A DNA stretch of 64,000 nt, from assembly GCA_000711775.1 (NCBI GenBank), contig ARYC01000822.1:62001-126000 (forward strand), read 5' to 3'. A model generated the notes under the pieces. The model was not told where the DNA came from, ran no database searches, and saw nothing but the letters and a program-made list of their open reading frames with translations. Source of the DNA: Oxytricha trifallax (taxonomy: Eukaryota; Ciliophora; Spirotrichea; Sporadotrichida; Oxytrichidae). Position numbers and translations under genes: made by a program. Shown here piece after piece: positions 47,740 to 60,578 of this stretch; within the stretch, counting starts at the first letter, position 1; every line of letters begins with the position of its first letter.

Positions 47740-48500
47740 AGATTAGCAGTTGGAAACTCCCTTTAAATCATTTATGTGAGTGAAGTCTGAGCTTCATGAG
47801 ATTGATCTAGTTAGATCAAGTTAGTAATAGAATATATACAAGAAGGCTGATCAATTTCTCGTCATTCCAGAGAATTATTCACGAACTCGAAATAAACCTG
47901 ATTAATTCATAATAAAATTTGTATATAATAACTAGTAAAATATATCTTGTCTATCTGAAAAATTGAACTTATAAGCACTGCCAGTTTTAGTTCTATTTAC
48001 TTAAAGATAACTCTGTATCAGTACCAGAGTTAATCTTTATGATATGATTGAAACTGGCTTATAATCATTAAAGCTAGCAAAGATCCAGAAATTCTATTTG
48101 TCAACAATATCCAGAATTGCAAGAAGTAGGCTTTTTCATGTCATGAATTTATTTGAGTATGTGAAAAATTTGATTTTATTTATAAGAATCTCGATCAAAA
48201 TCTTTATAGTTTTCCCCTATAGTTTTCAATATCAACGATGCTAACATTCTCTGTCTAAACATTTGCCACATCCAAATATTTATCCTCACTATTTAGTGAT
48301 GTTTCATATTTTGAAACTGTGCTTAAGGAGATTTTTCCAATTTCTACCTCTCAAAAGCGTGAATTAACTCACTTACAAGTAAAATCATTCGATCAACTGT
48401 ATTTTTCAGATTTATTGACTTGATGAATTAGTATCTGTTTAATGCTTGCTTTTTGCATTAAAAATCCAATTATTTAGATAGTTTCGATAATATGATTCCT
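47740..48500 (-). pseudogene. Minus-strand coding-like region, unrecognised
   Basis: Minus-strand frames with good composition: about 48190-48365 (EVEIGKISLSTVSKYETSLN, DKYLDVANVQTENVSIVDI) and, in another frame, about 47860-48140 (KSLLLAILDIVDKQNFWIFA, YKFNFSDRQDIF). No domain recognised. The plus strand also has an open frame over part of it, so strand is a judgement from residue composition. The region stops just before the fold-back at 48532. Confidence 0.35.
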
Positions 48501-48531
48501 CTCTACAAAATAAAACTGCTATGAGAAATAA

Positions 48532-49715
48532 TTAGTAAAAATAGAAAAATTTAAGGAGTTGTATAATGCATACATAATACATGGTATGAACCTTAATTAA
48601 TTAAATTAAATCTAATTCTTAAATAAAAAACTGATTAAATCATTTAATTATTAGGCGTAGGCTACCGAGTAAAAAATCGCGATTCATCGGTAGCCTACGC
48701 TTTAAATTCAAGAATTCAAATTTTATTTTTTATCAATCAAATTTCTTAATTGAAAGTAAGTATTTTAATTTACTATTAATCTTATACAATCAATCATATA
48801 AACTATTAAATATTTTAAGTCAACTTCCAAATCAAACAAAAATAAATAAATAAATTAAAGTTATGTAATTATCAATATTATGCAAAGAAAATAAGTAATT
48901 TTCATATTCTTCTACTTTAATTATATTTGAAGGAACTTCTATATTGTATTCGTAAATATTAGGAAAATTTAAACCAAAATGTTTTATTTAATTCTGTATT
49001 TTATAATATTCTTTAACAGAAATAATTAATTTCAAATATTTTAATTTTATTTTCAAACTTTGATTTTCAATATTTCTGACGTTAATAATTTCAACTCAAT
49101 CATTAAATTTTAAATTCATATTTATAGAAGAAAATTGATTAGCATAATTAAAATCAGGATTCAAAATTTTGAGCTCAGAAAATTACAAAATGAACTTCCA
49201 AATATAAAAATAATAAAACTTTAGGAAAAATAAATTTCAGGGAAATTTGAAAATTATTCAATGTTCTCATGAATGTAATGACTAATAAATTAAAACATTA
49301 AAATATGAAGATTAAGTGCATAAACAAACTAGCAAAGTAAATAAATAAGAATATCAACAATTTGAGTAAAATAATAAAATTTGGAACAAAAAGGAATTTT
49401 TGAAATATTAAACAAGTCATCTAAGTTTAAGAATTCAGATAAATAGATAATTTATTTTTCAAATAATAACAAAAATATAAAATTTCATAGTATAAAATAA
49501 AATCAAGAAATTTGATTGATAAAAAATAAAATTTAGATTCTTGAATTTAAAGAGTAGGCTACGATGAATCGCGATTTTTTACTCGGTAGCCTACGCCTAA
49601 TAATTAAATGATTTAATCAGTTTTTTATTTAAGAATTAGATTTAATTGAATTAATTAAGGTTCATACCATGTATTATGCATTATACAACTCCTTAAATTT
49701 TTCTATTTTTACTAA
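48532..49715. mobile_element. Fold-back element with nested hairpins, about 1184 bp
   Basis: Outer arms of about 220 bp (from TTAGTAAAAATAGAAAAATT; right end at 49715) match closely. Each arm contains its own hairpin, GGCTACCGA...TCGGTAGCC around AATCGCGATT, at 48655-48702 and 49550-49596; one C is missing in the right copy. The central 750 bp is AT-rich and non-palindromic with no ORF. GC-rich hairpin arms in AT-rich DNA make it conspicuous. Confidence 0.88.
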
Positions 49716-51958
49716 ATATAGATAGTTAACATAATTAAAAAATCAAATAATGCATTTAAATATAATTTTATTTGTTTATTTTATCAAAATTTTTTAAATT
49801 TATAGAAGATAATTAAGAATTTATATTTGTAATAATGAGTTCAAATATCATTGTTTTAAAAAATAATTTACTATATTTAAATATCAAATTATTATGATTA
49901 TTAATATTCACTATATGTTTGGGGTATTGTCTTATTGGGACAATATTATTTATTCCAAGAGCATTTAAATTATTGTAGTTACTTAATTGACCCTATTTGT
50001 GCTGTATAAGTATCACTTATTTAGAATATTGAGGTTTTTTGATAATTTAATAATCCCACCTTAGTCTTTAATGATAATTTGTTTTATATGAATTATATGT
50101 GCCACTCCAAGACTAATCATTTATTTAATTTAAGTTTACATAAACTTAAATAAAAACTAAGTCAATGAAGTTGCTTGGTATATATTTGCTAAAAAAGAAC
50201 AGCTTTGATAGAGCTCTTGCATCTTAAAAATAGGTAACTTATAGAAGCAGAAGGCAATCAGCTCACGGTAGAAATATAGTCAACAAATTGTTAAAATGCT
50301 ATAATAATTTAAATATGGAAATATAAATTAAATATTTTAGTTAAATGTAAAGTCATGATTAAATTCAATTTAAGATTTACAAAAGGCCTATTTTATATAA
50401 ACTAAACACTCTTGGATAAAAAGGTATAAAATAAACAAGCCAATTGATATTTAAAGAGTCAATTTATATTCATTACTTAGGGATATAAGGCAGAAAATAA
50501 TTGGGAATAAAGGTATATATCACATGTTGTTGGGGCTCATATTTTTTAATAATTGAGTAAGGAGTATTTATGTATGTTCGAGATAGAATAAATTTCTACC
50601 AGAGAAATTGATTATTTTACAAAAAAGATATATCCCATTAAGAAAAGAATAAAATCAGATAAATCTATATATGTAAGCCAAATATTTTTTCTTATTTAAT
50701 TAGAAGATTTAGTTATGAATTTAAATAAGTAATAAATAAGATTCATAATAAACCGATAATAAGTGAGATTATAATTTGACAAGATAAAAAAAAAGTATAA
50801 TAAGTTTATAATGATCATTAAATGATAATAGTAGAAATATGATAAAAATAATTGTTAATCTAAGGAAAAATATTTGCTTTAATTTAAAAAAATATATATT
50901 TGTCAAACGTTCAAGAATAATACAACAAAAAAACATACAATTTGCAAGTAGATTATGAGGTTTTTATATTCTATTTCCTTATTTATTTATATTAACTCAC
51001 CAAAAACTTAATTTTAGGCTTTTACAAAAAAAGATATATTACTATATAAAATAAATCTCATTTCTCAATATATCAGCTATTTTTTGGTTTTGTTTATTCC
51101 TTCTATCTTTTCTTTTATTCTATTGATAATAGTTAAATATATTACTTCTTCAAAATGAATTATCCACATAAGTATCACCAACATTTAATATGCTATGTCA
51201 TTCTTAGAGCATTTGTTTTTATTTATGTTCTTTTCATTTTTATAAATTTAAATAACAAATTAGCATGCAGTTTTTCACTTTCTACTTTGTTTAAAATATC
51301 CTGCACTTTCATGAATATTGACACCAGTCTGAAAGATAATTGATAAACTTTCATAATTTAATCATAAAGCATTTTTGAAGAACTTTTTTTTTACATAATA
51401 AGTCATTATCTCAAATTATTCTTATTATGGATTTTTAATTTTTACATTTATATAATAAACTTTCATAATGGCATGTGATTTAATTTCATAAACATCATTT
51501 TGTTAGATAATTTTTATTTAACAAATTAAAAAGTAAAGAAGTTGAATTTAATTGTGATAAAAAAATTGATGAGATAAACAATTTCATTTATCTAAAATAT
51601 AGCTTTAATATTACATTATACACTTAATGCAACTAATTCATTTAAAATAAGATCAAAAGGATATTTATATATTTCGAAATCTTTTCCTACAAAGGCAGGA
51701 GATTGTTCCAAAAAATTACTATATAATATTTATTATATATAAAGGTTTCTACCATATTGATCCCTTAGATATTGTACTCCATAGATTTTGTTAGAAATTA
51801 TTTTATATAGTAAGTTTATGCGTGAAGAAAGTAATAAACATTTGGTAATTTTACCTAGTCCGCATCTGTTACCAACAGTCCTCAATTCCTTACCCCGTTA
51901 CTATTTATTATTTAACTCAGTAAAGTATTATTAAATAGAAAAGCTGATTGTTGCTCTA
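49716..51958. other. AT-rich DNA, one doubtful small frame
   Basis: No clear gene. A plus-strand frame at 51155-51343 (62 codons, stop-free in any code, with a hydrophobic stretch LRAFVFIYVLFIFINL) could encode a small membrane peptide but has no supporting context. Confidence 0.4.
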
Positions 51959-52377
51959 TATTGTAGAAATACATTTGAAATTGGGAAAATATAAATAATT
52001 AAATCAAATATAATTGAAAATCGTGGAAGTTGAAGTTGGCCAATTTAAACGATCTTGGGCTCATTCGATAGGGAATATAAAAATAGCTGGACTTTATTAT
52101 TGGCGGTACTATTTTATCTCATCCCTAGAGCGAGATAACTTCACTTTAATTAAATGCATCTAAATTCATTAAATTATACCCTCACATTAAAGTAAAGTTA
52201 TCTCGCTCCAGGGATGTGATAAAATATTACCGCCAATAATAAAGTCCAGCTATTTTTATATTCCCTATCGAATGAGCCCAAGATCGTTTAAATTGGCCAA
52301 CTTCAACTTCCACGATTTTCAATTATATTTGATTTAATTATATATATTTTCCCAATTTCAAATGTACTTCTCCAATA
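51959..52377. mobile_element. Fold-back MITE, copy 3 (TA-flanked)
   Basis: 419-bp palindrome with tips TATTGTAGAAATACATTTG and complement, TA on both sides. It has the same length, inner core and outer arm type as copy 2, but with several substitutions that are present in both of its own arms (for example TTTAAACGATC versus TTTGAACGATC in copy 2). No ORF. Confidence 0.9.
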
Positions 52378-53959
52378 ATATTAAGTTGATGTTTTTATAT
52401 GTCAAAGTGGTTTGTAATGCTGAAACTTTAATGTTGTCAATATAACTTTTAATTAAAATAATGACAAATTAGTCAAATATTTCTAAAACATTTTAAAGAT
52501 AGTTGAGAAGGTCTAAGAAATTATATGATATATAATAATTATATTTAAAAAAATCATTCTTTGATATTTATGGAGTATTATTAAAAGATACATATATAAT
52601 ATAAAAAGGATTATTAAATCATAATGATCTGACAATCTTTATTACTAAGAAATCAACTAGTTATTGATAAAATCAAATTGTTTAGAGATCCATAATTAAG
52701 AAAATATTATAATTCTTTAAAATTTCAATTTGAATTGGAAATGTTGGCTTATTAATTTATTTTAAATTATGATGGCTACTACTAAAATGCAAGGTCACAT
52801 TTATCAATCAGTTTTTCAAAACGACCTATTTTATCATACACTTTAATGTAATTCTATTATCTTAAAATTTAATAGATATCATCACGTGTTCATAAATAGG
52901 AATGAACCTAGAATTTTATGCACTAGACACATTATTGCTTTTAATTGTCATAGATTTTATTAAATAATTCTTTATGTATTTGCATTTATATTTCATTGGA
53001 ATACCGATTGAATTCTCGTCATGATCATATCTTTATTTAATAAATTATATAATCATAATATTCAATAATGAAATGAATTAATTCAAAAATAATTCATTAA
53101 TTAATCAATTAGATTAAATATAAGGCTTTATTTATATTTATAAAAATAAAATTTAAAAGATCCAAGTCATATTTTACAAAGATTAAAAATAAGTAGTAAA
53201 AGTAGATTAGCTGACATAATATGCGTTATAATAGGAATAAAAGTGGTAATAATGATTAAATAAAAATATTTACTTAAAGAAAATGATAGAAAATAAAACA
53301 TTCAAATAAAATTGAAAAATAATCTGCAAATAATTATCAAGTACTAAAGAATTACAGGAAAGTTGTCAATGATGATCAGATTGGAATAGATGAAAGGACT
53401 TAGAAGAAGACTCAAGATTAGAGAAAGATAAAAATTATAATTTAATGAAATGTAAAGAAATAATTAATGTTTGTTATTTAAATTTATATTAATTATCCTA
53501 AATTGCTCACTGCATTTTGAATATCCAGAAAAATTCAGCATGCAAACATCTGGATGAAGCATAACAATGTTGCAAATTAATTTGATAAAATGCCTGAAAA
53601 GTAATAATTTATCTTAAAGTTTGTAAAAATATTTTGAAGTCAAAAATAAGCTGAAGTGGAAAAGATGAAGAAATAAAAATGTGCATTTGATAGAAAGATT
53701 ATAAAATACGATAAATAATCGCGTTTAAAAAATTCATGACAATTAAAAATTAAATTGGACATTTAAAAAATGAGCTCTTTAAATTAACCGAATTACAAAT
53801 GTCACCCAAAAGGTCATATCAAAATAATATGAAAATCTAAATTAATTAATTGAATTTAAATTGAAAATAAAAACATGGTTCAATAAGAAGATCTAAATCG
53901 CACGGGAAGGCAGTTTTAACGCAACAATGAGATTTGATAAAATTACCAAAATATTTAAT
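52378..53959. other. AT-rich DNA with an inverted repeat-family tail
   Basis: No gene recognised. At about 53895-53955 lies an inverted copy of the tail motif of the 33-34 kb repeat (GGGAAGGCAGTTTTAACGCA), directly outside the next fold-back element. Confidence 0.5.
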
Positions 53960-54960
53960 GGTATTAACGTCAATTACTCACCGACGACGTCAATCGCTCA
54001 CCCCGACGTCAAATACTCACCAGTGTTTATAAATGGTAAAATTTTTCATAGAACAATTTATATTAAAATTGAAGTTCAAGTATGGTTTTAGAGGGAGGTG
54101 CTACCCATTTAAGAATCACAGTGATGAAAACCCCTGGTTTGATACCAATTCAAAATATCTAAGAGCAGGGATCAAGCCGATTACTAGGCATTTGCTCACC
54201 TACCCTCCTGATTATCTCCTTTACGTGTTTCAAGAGGATATTAAAGTCTATAAGTTTCCTTTTCAAGAGAATACATTTTTCTTATTTTCCAAATTTTAAA
54301 GAAGAATACGTACTTTTCAGGAAAGGAAAATATTTAAGCAAGAGATGGTTGTTAAGCATAAATTTGCTTGAATTGTTTCTTGATTTTGGGTTTTGTTGTT
54401 GGTTTGGGGTGTTAAGTTAATTGATAAACATCCTCTTGTTCCTGAGATGGTGTTTATTTGGTTGATTTTTCATTTAAAAAATTACATCTTGAAGACTTTT
54501 TGTTTGAAATGAGGCTGCGATTGTGTTATCTTCGTTTTAATCCATAGTTTAGTATATTATCAAATGTGCAGAAGTAATATTAGTTACACTCATCTACTAT
54601 ATTGTGTAGGAAAAAGATGTATAACTTAATTAATCAGATTTTAATTTGATACTTCGGTAAGAATTTAAGTTCGTCGGAAAGGTACTAGTCTGTGACGTTT
54701 CTTCTTGAAAAGACTACAAACTTTCAAAAAGAGCCTTAAAATCCACTTGATAACTGCTCTTAAATATTTTTATTTGGTATCAAACCAGGGGTCTCCACCA
54801 CTGTGACTTTTAAATGGGTAGCACCCCTAAAGCCATGCTTGAAACTTCAATTTTTAATTTAATTGTGCTATGCACAATTTTACCATATATAAACACTGGT
54901 GAGTAATTGACGTCGGTAGTGAGTAATTGACGTTATCGTTGAGTAAATGACGTCAATACC
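53960..54960. mobile_element. Fold-back element with tandem GACGTCAAT tips, about 1 kb
   Basis: Each tip carries three degenerate units of GACGTCAATTACTCACC (complement GGTGAGTAATTGACGTC on the right). The arms then continue to pair for about 250 bp (AGTGTTTATA, GGGTGCTACCCATTTAA, ACCCCTGGTTTGATACCAA blocks). The centre at about 54260-54660 is single-copy. A plus-strand 88-codon frame (54033-54299) falls in the left arm; it is not preserved in the right arm, so it is probably not a gene. Confidence 0.85.
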
Positions 54961-55029
54961 CAATTTAATATAATTTTGGAATATTTTTTAAGTATAAAAA
55001 TGCAACTATCTACTACTTTGAACTTTTTC

Positions 55030-55165
55030 CTTGCTTCCCAGGGTCCAAAGGGCACTGCAAAGATGCGAAATTAATCAATTAGTGGGAATCAAAGAAGACA
55101 AACTCCAGGGTGGATTTTAGTTCCTCCCAGACAGGTGTTTTATACTAAAGGTGGAATTTTGAAAA
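55030..55165 (+). CDS. possible coding segment, unrecognised (candidate MDS)
   Basis: A GC-richer patch with the frame MRNQSISGNQRRQTPGWI, then LVPPRQVFYTKGGI, starting at an ATG near 55060. A neighbouring frame (GHCKDAKLINQWESKKTNS) is also open. Too short to assign; it may belong with the exon at 55657-55770. Confidence 0.33.
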
Positions 55166-55616
55166 AAAATTAACCAAGATATATATACTGGATTTTATAC
55201 TCAATTGTAATCACCATAGTTAAGAGATTAGACCTATCGATGAAATAACTATGGAAATCAAAAACTATACTTGTCAGGACTTAATCATCTTCCTTTATGT
55301 AACTCCGTGATATAGACTTCTCATTATATGTTAAATTAGGCCTTTTAAATTTTTTTTTATCAATATCAATTAAACCTTTTATCATTATCACATTTCTTTA
55401 CGTATATAAGTTTTGGGGTTTTTATATATTTATTTTTTAATGTTATTGTATAAATAATTATAATTCTAATAAAGTTATTTTTATAATTTAATTTGTTTAA
55501 ATTTTTGTTATTCACGATTTTTTTGAAATAAAGTGAATTGTATTAAAAAATAAATTAAGAATATAAGAATATGAAAACATGTCTGATCAGAAGGTGCAGT
55601 GTCATTCATTTAAAAT

Positions 55617-55656
55617 GTAAGTTACAAAAAACATATCTAAAAAATTAATTTTACAG
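55617..55656 (+). other. Candidate 40-bp intron
   Basis: GTAAGTTAC at the 5' side and TTTTACAG at the 3' side, AT-rich inside, lying between two GC-richer patches. This fits the size and sequence of ciliate introns. Confidence 0.55.
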
Positions 55657-55770
55657 GGGTGGCACCAAGATCGATTGAGAAGTACATGCGAGCAAGAGTC
55701 AACTGAAGACTAAGAAAAACACAAGAAAAATTACACTCAAGCTAATGGAGCTAAGTATGAAGGAGAATGA
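55657..55770 (+). CDS. Candidate terminal exon, unrecognised
   Basis: Directly after the 3' splice site the frame GWHQDRLRSTCEQESTEDQ, then a Lys/Asn-rich tail ending AKYEGE, runs 37 codons to TGA 55768-55770. Joined upstream it would continue from SEGAVSFIQN (55587-55616), which has a TGA before it and no ATG, so an earlier MDS would be needed. Polar and disordered; no function inferred. Confidence 0.4.
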
Positions 55771-58700
55771 AAAAATGATAACGCTTTTTTTTAAGATTTC
55801 CATTCATTTACTATTGCTATTATTATTTATAAATTTGAATTTAAATTTCAACTTATTTCAAAAAAATCTTGATTATATTTTTATAAGCCTATCATTTATT
55901 TATAAATCGCAGTATTCCATTCTAATTTATATTCTAATTAAATTTATTGCCTTTATGATTAATTTTTTTAATTAAAAAAAAATTACATTTATCTTTTAAG
56001 TTTTTATGCTAATATCATTATTTGAAAATTATTATGAATAACATAAAATTAAAATTCTGAAATATTTAATTGAAATTATCATTTAGTAAAGTAAATTTGT
56101 TCAATTCGAACAACGACTAACTGTTTAAATATTTTTTAACTTTCATTTCCTTTTTGCCTATCTATTTTTTTAGAATTAAATAAATTCATTCACCATATCG
56201 AAATTTATTAAAAATTGGAATCTGTGTGTGATTCGATTTAATTTATTATAATAATTGACCTCTAAAACAATAATCTTTTATAATTATACAGATTTATTTC
56301 TAAAGATAAGCACACAAGCCATATCTTGCATCATTATCTTTTAGCATACTTATTGTTAATATTATTATAATTTTAGAAATATTCAATTTTTTCCTCATCA
56401 GAGATTTATTCACCAAATTAGCTGTGTAGAAGCAAATTTTTTATAAAGCTGATATGTTTGCTATTTGTTAATTTTTTTATGGGGCCTTTTATTTACTATG
56501 TTTTTACTTATATAATACTTTCATTATATGAATTATGAACTTTCGGTCCCAATCATAAAGCTAATAACATTTTTTTGCTGCTCCGCCTAGATCCTTCAGC
56601 CTTGAATCGACTGAAATTATAAACTCAGTCATTTTATTATTATATGTAAAAAATTCTATTAATATTGACATTTACTTTATTTCTAGTGAGATCTTCTCAA
56701 GCCTAAACTTTACAATTAAAAGTAAAGGCTTTTAAGTTGAAAAGCTTTCAGCAACAAATATGTCTAGTGTTAAAATTAATAAAACATAAATTTGAATGGA
56801 ATATTTAATTTAAAAATATCTATTAAATTAAGTTAAAATAAATGATGTAAACTAGTGGGATGAAGGCGAGACATAAAAGATTATTTCAATTAGTCTAATT
56901 TATAGAAGTTAGTTTTATCAAGAGATGTTGAAGGTATATTATCTTGTTATAAATACCTGAAGCAGATTCTTTTACTACACATCTAATATCTTCTGCTATT
57001 GAATCACTATTATATTGAAATTTCTTATTTTTATTCTGATTTACTTTAGTAATTTATTTTACTTTTGATTTCTGAATTACCTAAAGAATAGAATTCTTGA
57101 GTGCATAATACCTTAACCTAAATAATAAAATTGAGTGTTTTGTAGAACACTACTGCTTCTGTATTATTAAAGAGATCTAATATTAAAATGCAGATTACTA
57201 TATTTTTATTCCGTAAATTAACTATAAAATTATATTAATCAGCTTAAACTGTTAAAAATTAGTTATATTTTACTATTAATTCAGAAAATCTTCCAATCTT
57301 TCGAATAACATCATATTATAAGCTTCTTGACTCAATAATTACTTGAAATTTTTAAATGAAAATAATTTCCTTCTTTTCATCACCTTATTATTTCTCTCCG
57401 TAAACTCTCACAATTATCTTCTTAGTTTTTATATCTTAGTAGTATTTTGACCAATAACTTATATTAAATTAATCACCAAGAATTATATTCCCAAATTAAT
57501 TTACTAATTTAAATGATATTTGCAGAAGACTTTTAATAAATTGTTTCCTATTTCAGGGATACCTTGGTCTTCAATGGAATAGATAAATTTCTTGACTTAT
57601 TTGTAATCAAAAAAATTACTTATTATTAATTAAATTTAGAAGTATTTATATAAATTTTTAATCAATTCATTTTACAATATATCTAAGAAAATAAAAAGAG
57701 TTCCTGGAATTGTTAATAGTTTAAAAAGTGGATATTTAATGCAAAAAAATTAAATGTTATAGTTGTATGAATAAATATCATTGCATTTGATTTACAATAA
57801 TATAATAATTATTAAATATATTAATTTTTCATAATTCGTTTTTATTTATATGCTGAAGAGTTACTCATTTGAAATATATAAAATTAACCGTTATTACAAT
57901 AATAATAGTTGGATAATTTGATTATTTGATAATTTGCAAATATAAAAAATTACATTAAAAATTATATTAATTTGAATGATTATTGGATGTAAGTTGATAT
58001 TTACAATTTTATATTTAGCTAACAAAATGAGGGTAATTATAAATTAAAAAATGATAGTATTAAGTGGATTGTATTCAACTTATTATTAAAATATTCAAAG
58101 GATATATGTAGTATACATTAATAGATTAAATTCAAAGCTTCTCTCTGATACTTGTAAGCATGTTTCTCATATAGAGATTAAACTTGCAGTAATCAAACTA
58201 TACTATATTATCTCAAAAGATTATGAAAGATAAAAACAGGAAAATTAATAAAGAAAGTTATTATATAATTTAAAGGAGTAAATAATATTTGGGATCAATA
58301 GAAGTGCCAAAAGAACTAACAATAAAATAAGGAGCATTTTTTATTGAAATTTCATGCTATTTTAGAATTAAATAAAAACTATAAATTGTTCGTTTCGAGT
58401 TTCTGACAGATAATAAGCTATATAATATCAAATTATTTGGGATACCTAAAAGTCCTTTATTTTTAATTGCTTATTTACAATAATTTTTACTTATAATTCA
58501 ATACATAATTAAATATTAATTTTAATATCTTAATCAAATCATATATTTGCTTCACCAAAAACAGAAATAAAGATGTGATTTATATAGAAATCGTATAATT
58601 AAGTAAATTAACGAAAGGAATAAATTTATAACTTAAGAAAGTCATGAAAATTAAGATAAAATTTTCAATCTAAGAACTCGTTTGACATAAGAAATAATTA

Positions 58701-58854
58701 ATTTCATTTTTTTGTTTATTTTAAATTTAATTTATTCAAGAGTATACAATAAAATTTTTAGTTAATTGAAAGTGAAGGCAAAAACGAAAATGAATTAAAG
58801 AAGAATAATCATTCAATGATTATATGGTAGCTTTTTTATATATATATATTTTGC
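55771..58854. other. AT-rich DNA without recognisable gene
   Basis: About 3 kb of low-GC DNA. A hydrophobic frame at 55745-55975 is Phe/Leu/Ile-rich and T-run derived, taken as chance. Confidence 0.5.
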
Positions 58855-59190
58855 AATTCAAGATGGACAGAAAAAACTTGTTTGGAATATAGTAGTTGTA
58901 GTGAGAATTCGAAGAAGTACAGAAGTTTAAGATTAAGCGAAATTCGGAATCAAATATTTAATTTAAAAATATTCATAAATTTGTAATTGATTCTTGTATT
59001 TAAATTATAATATTTATGAACTAATAATATTAATCATTTATATAGCTCCGAATCGAGTTCTAAAGAGGACAGTAGCGGCAGTAAATAATAAACAGAAAGA
59101 ACTAAACCATAAAATTGCTGAAGATTTCTTCCCATATATTGATATTCTAGAAATAATTAACACCCCTCCCATTTCATTGAAAATAAACAT
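58855..59190 (+). CDS. Two small coding-like islands, unrecognised
   Basis: At 58870-58985 a frame reads QDGQKKLVWNIVVVVRIRRS and ends at a TGA. At 59040-59190 one frame reads RVLKRTVAAVNNKQKELNHK and another reads a Ser-rich stretch (SSESSSKEDSSGSKQQTERT). Which frame is right is unclear. Both islands are richer in GC than their surroundings and could be two MDSs of one gene. Confidence 0.3.
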
Positions 59191-60284
59191 ATAAAATAAA
59201 TAATTAACAGAAATATAATCCCAGCAGTGCTCTAAATATTATCTATTTAGAGAAGATTTATTTATAAGATAGAAGAAGATGAGGATCGCTGCTTAAAAGT
59301 TTCATTGATATTGGTTTAAATTTAAGACATATTAATTAGTAGAAAAATAACTATCACTCAAATAACATAAAAGATTTTAGTTTTTAATGAAGTAAAATGA
59401 AGATAATGGATTTTTTCAAACTTGATAAAAATTTAATGTCAGAATCATCCTAATACTACTTTTAAGTAAAATTTAATATAATAAAGCAAAAGTTGCTATA
59501 TAATAAAGCAAAGATGATGACTAAATGAAAAATTAATATAAATAACTCAATAAAAATTACTTACAATATCAGAGTAACGCATACTTCAAGAACCAAATTT
59601 TAAATTTAATTTTATAAAATTTAAAAGATATCTGAAGCTTAAATTTTTATATGGTTTAGCTGGTAAATATATATATATATATATAAAATCAGTTGCAATC
59701 AACTACTAATCAATAGCAAAAATTAAAGAAAGAGAAGTATTATCTAAGATATATTTAATTTTAAATTTAATTTTTAGTCGTATTAGTGGAAAGTTAATGA
59801 AACTATCACTCAACTCTTATGATTTTATATAAACTATCCAACTGTTTTTTCCCATTATTTTTAGTTAATAATAACTTCTATTCATTAAACCTCCAGCATA
59901 ATATTTAAAATTAGTCTTCTTCTTCTATCACTTTATTTTTGAAATTATTTATACTTTTATTATTAGGAATCAATCTTTATCTCTATTTCTACCTTCTTTG
60001 TCAATTTTATCATTTAAAGTTAGTTATTTCGCTTTATCTTTAGTGATTTATATCATTAAACATCTATCTAATTATTTTTAATTTTATAAAAATAATATTT
60101 TTCGGTAAAATTGTTTTCCTATACTTAAATTATCTGGTACGACTTATATTTATAATATTCTTCCAAACCATCATACCTTTCTTATAACTATTTACCGTAT
60201 CTATTTCTCCGATTATTCTATGTCACATTATGTTGATATTTTACTCTCACCATATTTTCTTCCGTTATAATATTCGCTACTCAT
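59191..60284. other. AT-rich DNA without recognisable gene
   Basis: Includes a TA run at about 59668-59686; nothing else recognised. Confidence 0.5.
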
Positions 60285-60578
60285 AAGATTTATAACTTCA
60301 TATAATCTTCCTATTCATTTAAAAATTATGTGGTATCTCTGCATATATTTGTAATCCTTACTTAGATTCAAAAAAATTAGCTAAAATGGTAACTCTAGTG
60401 TCAAATTATTAGCAATTATCAATATCAATATTATTTAATTTTTGGAAGTTTTTGTTTTGACTAGCATTTAATTCAGCAGTAATACTTTTTACTTCATTAG
60501 ATTCTAGCTTCAGTTTATCAAGATGTTTCAGGTTCCTTTGAAAAATAGTAAGACTTCCTACTATAATATTTCAATCAT
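60285..60578 (-). CDS. Coding segment, helical, unrecognised (candidate MDS)
   Basis: A minus-strand frame bounded by TGAs and about 95 codons long. It reads TIFQRNLKHLDKLKLESNEV, then KSITAELNASQNKNFQKLNN, regular heptad-like Leu/Ile spacing that suggests a coiled coil or leucine-rich segment. The ends are AT-rich. It has no ATG, so it would be an internal piece of a gene. Confidence 0.4.

Noticed and set aside
54033..54299. 88-codon plus-strand ORF inside the fold-back at 53960
   Set aside because: It is not maintained in the matching right arm and begins in the repeat tip; probably not a gene.
55579..55770. A complete two-exon mini-gene from ATG 55579
   Set aside because: Splicing at 55617-55656 puts that ATG out of frame with the well-composed downstream exon; only a frame without an ATG joins correctly.
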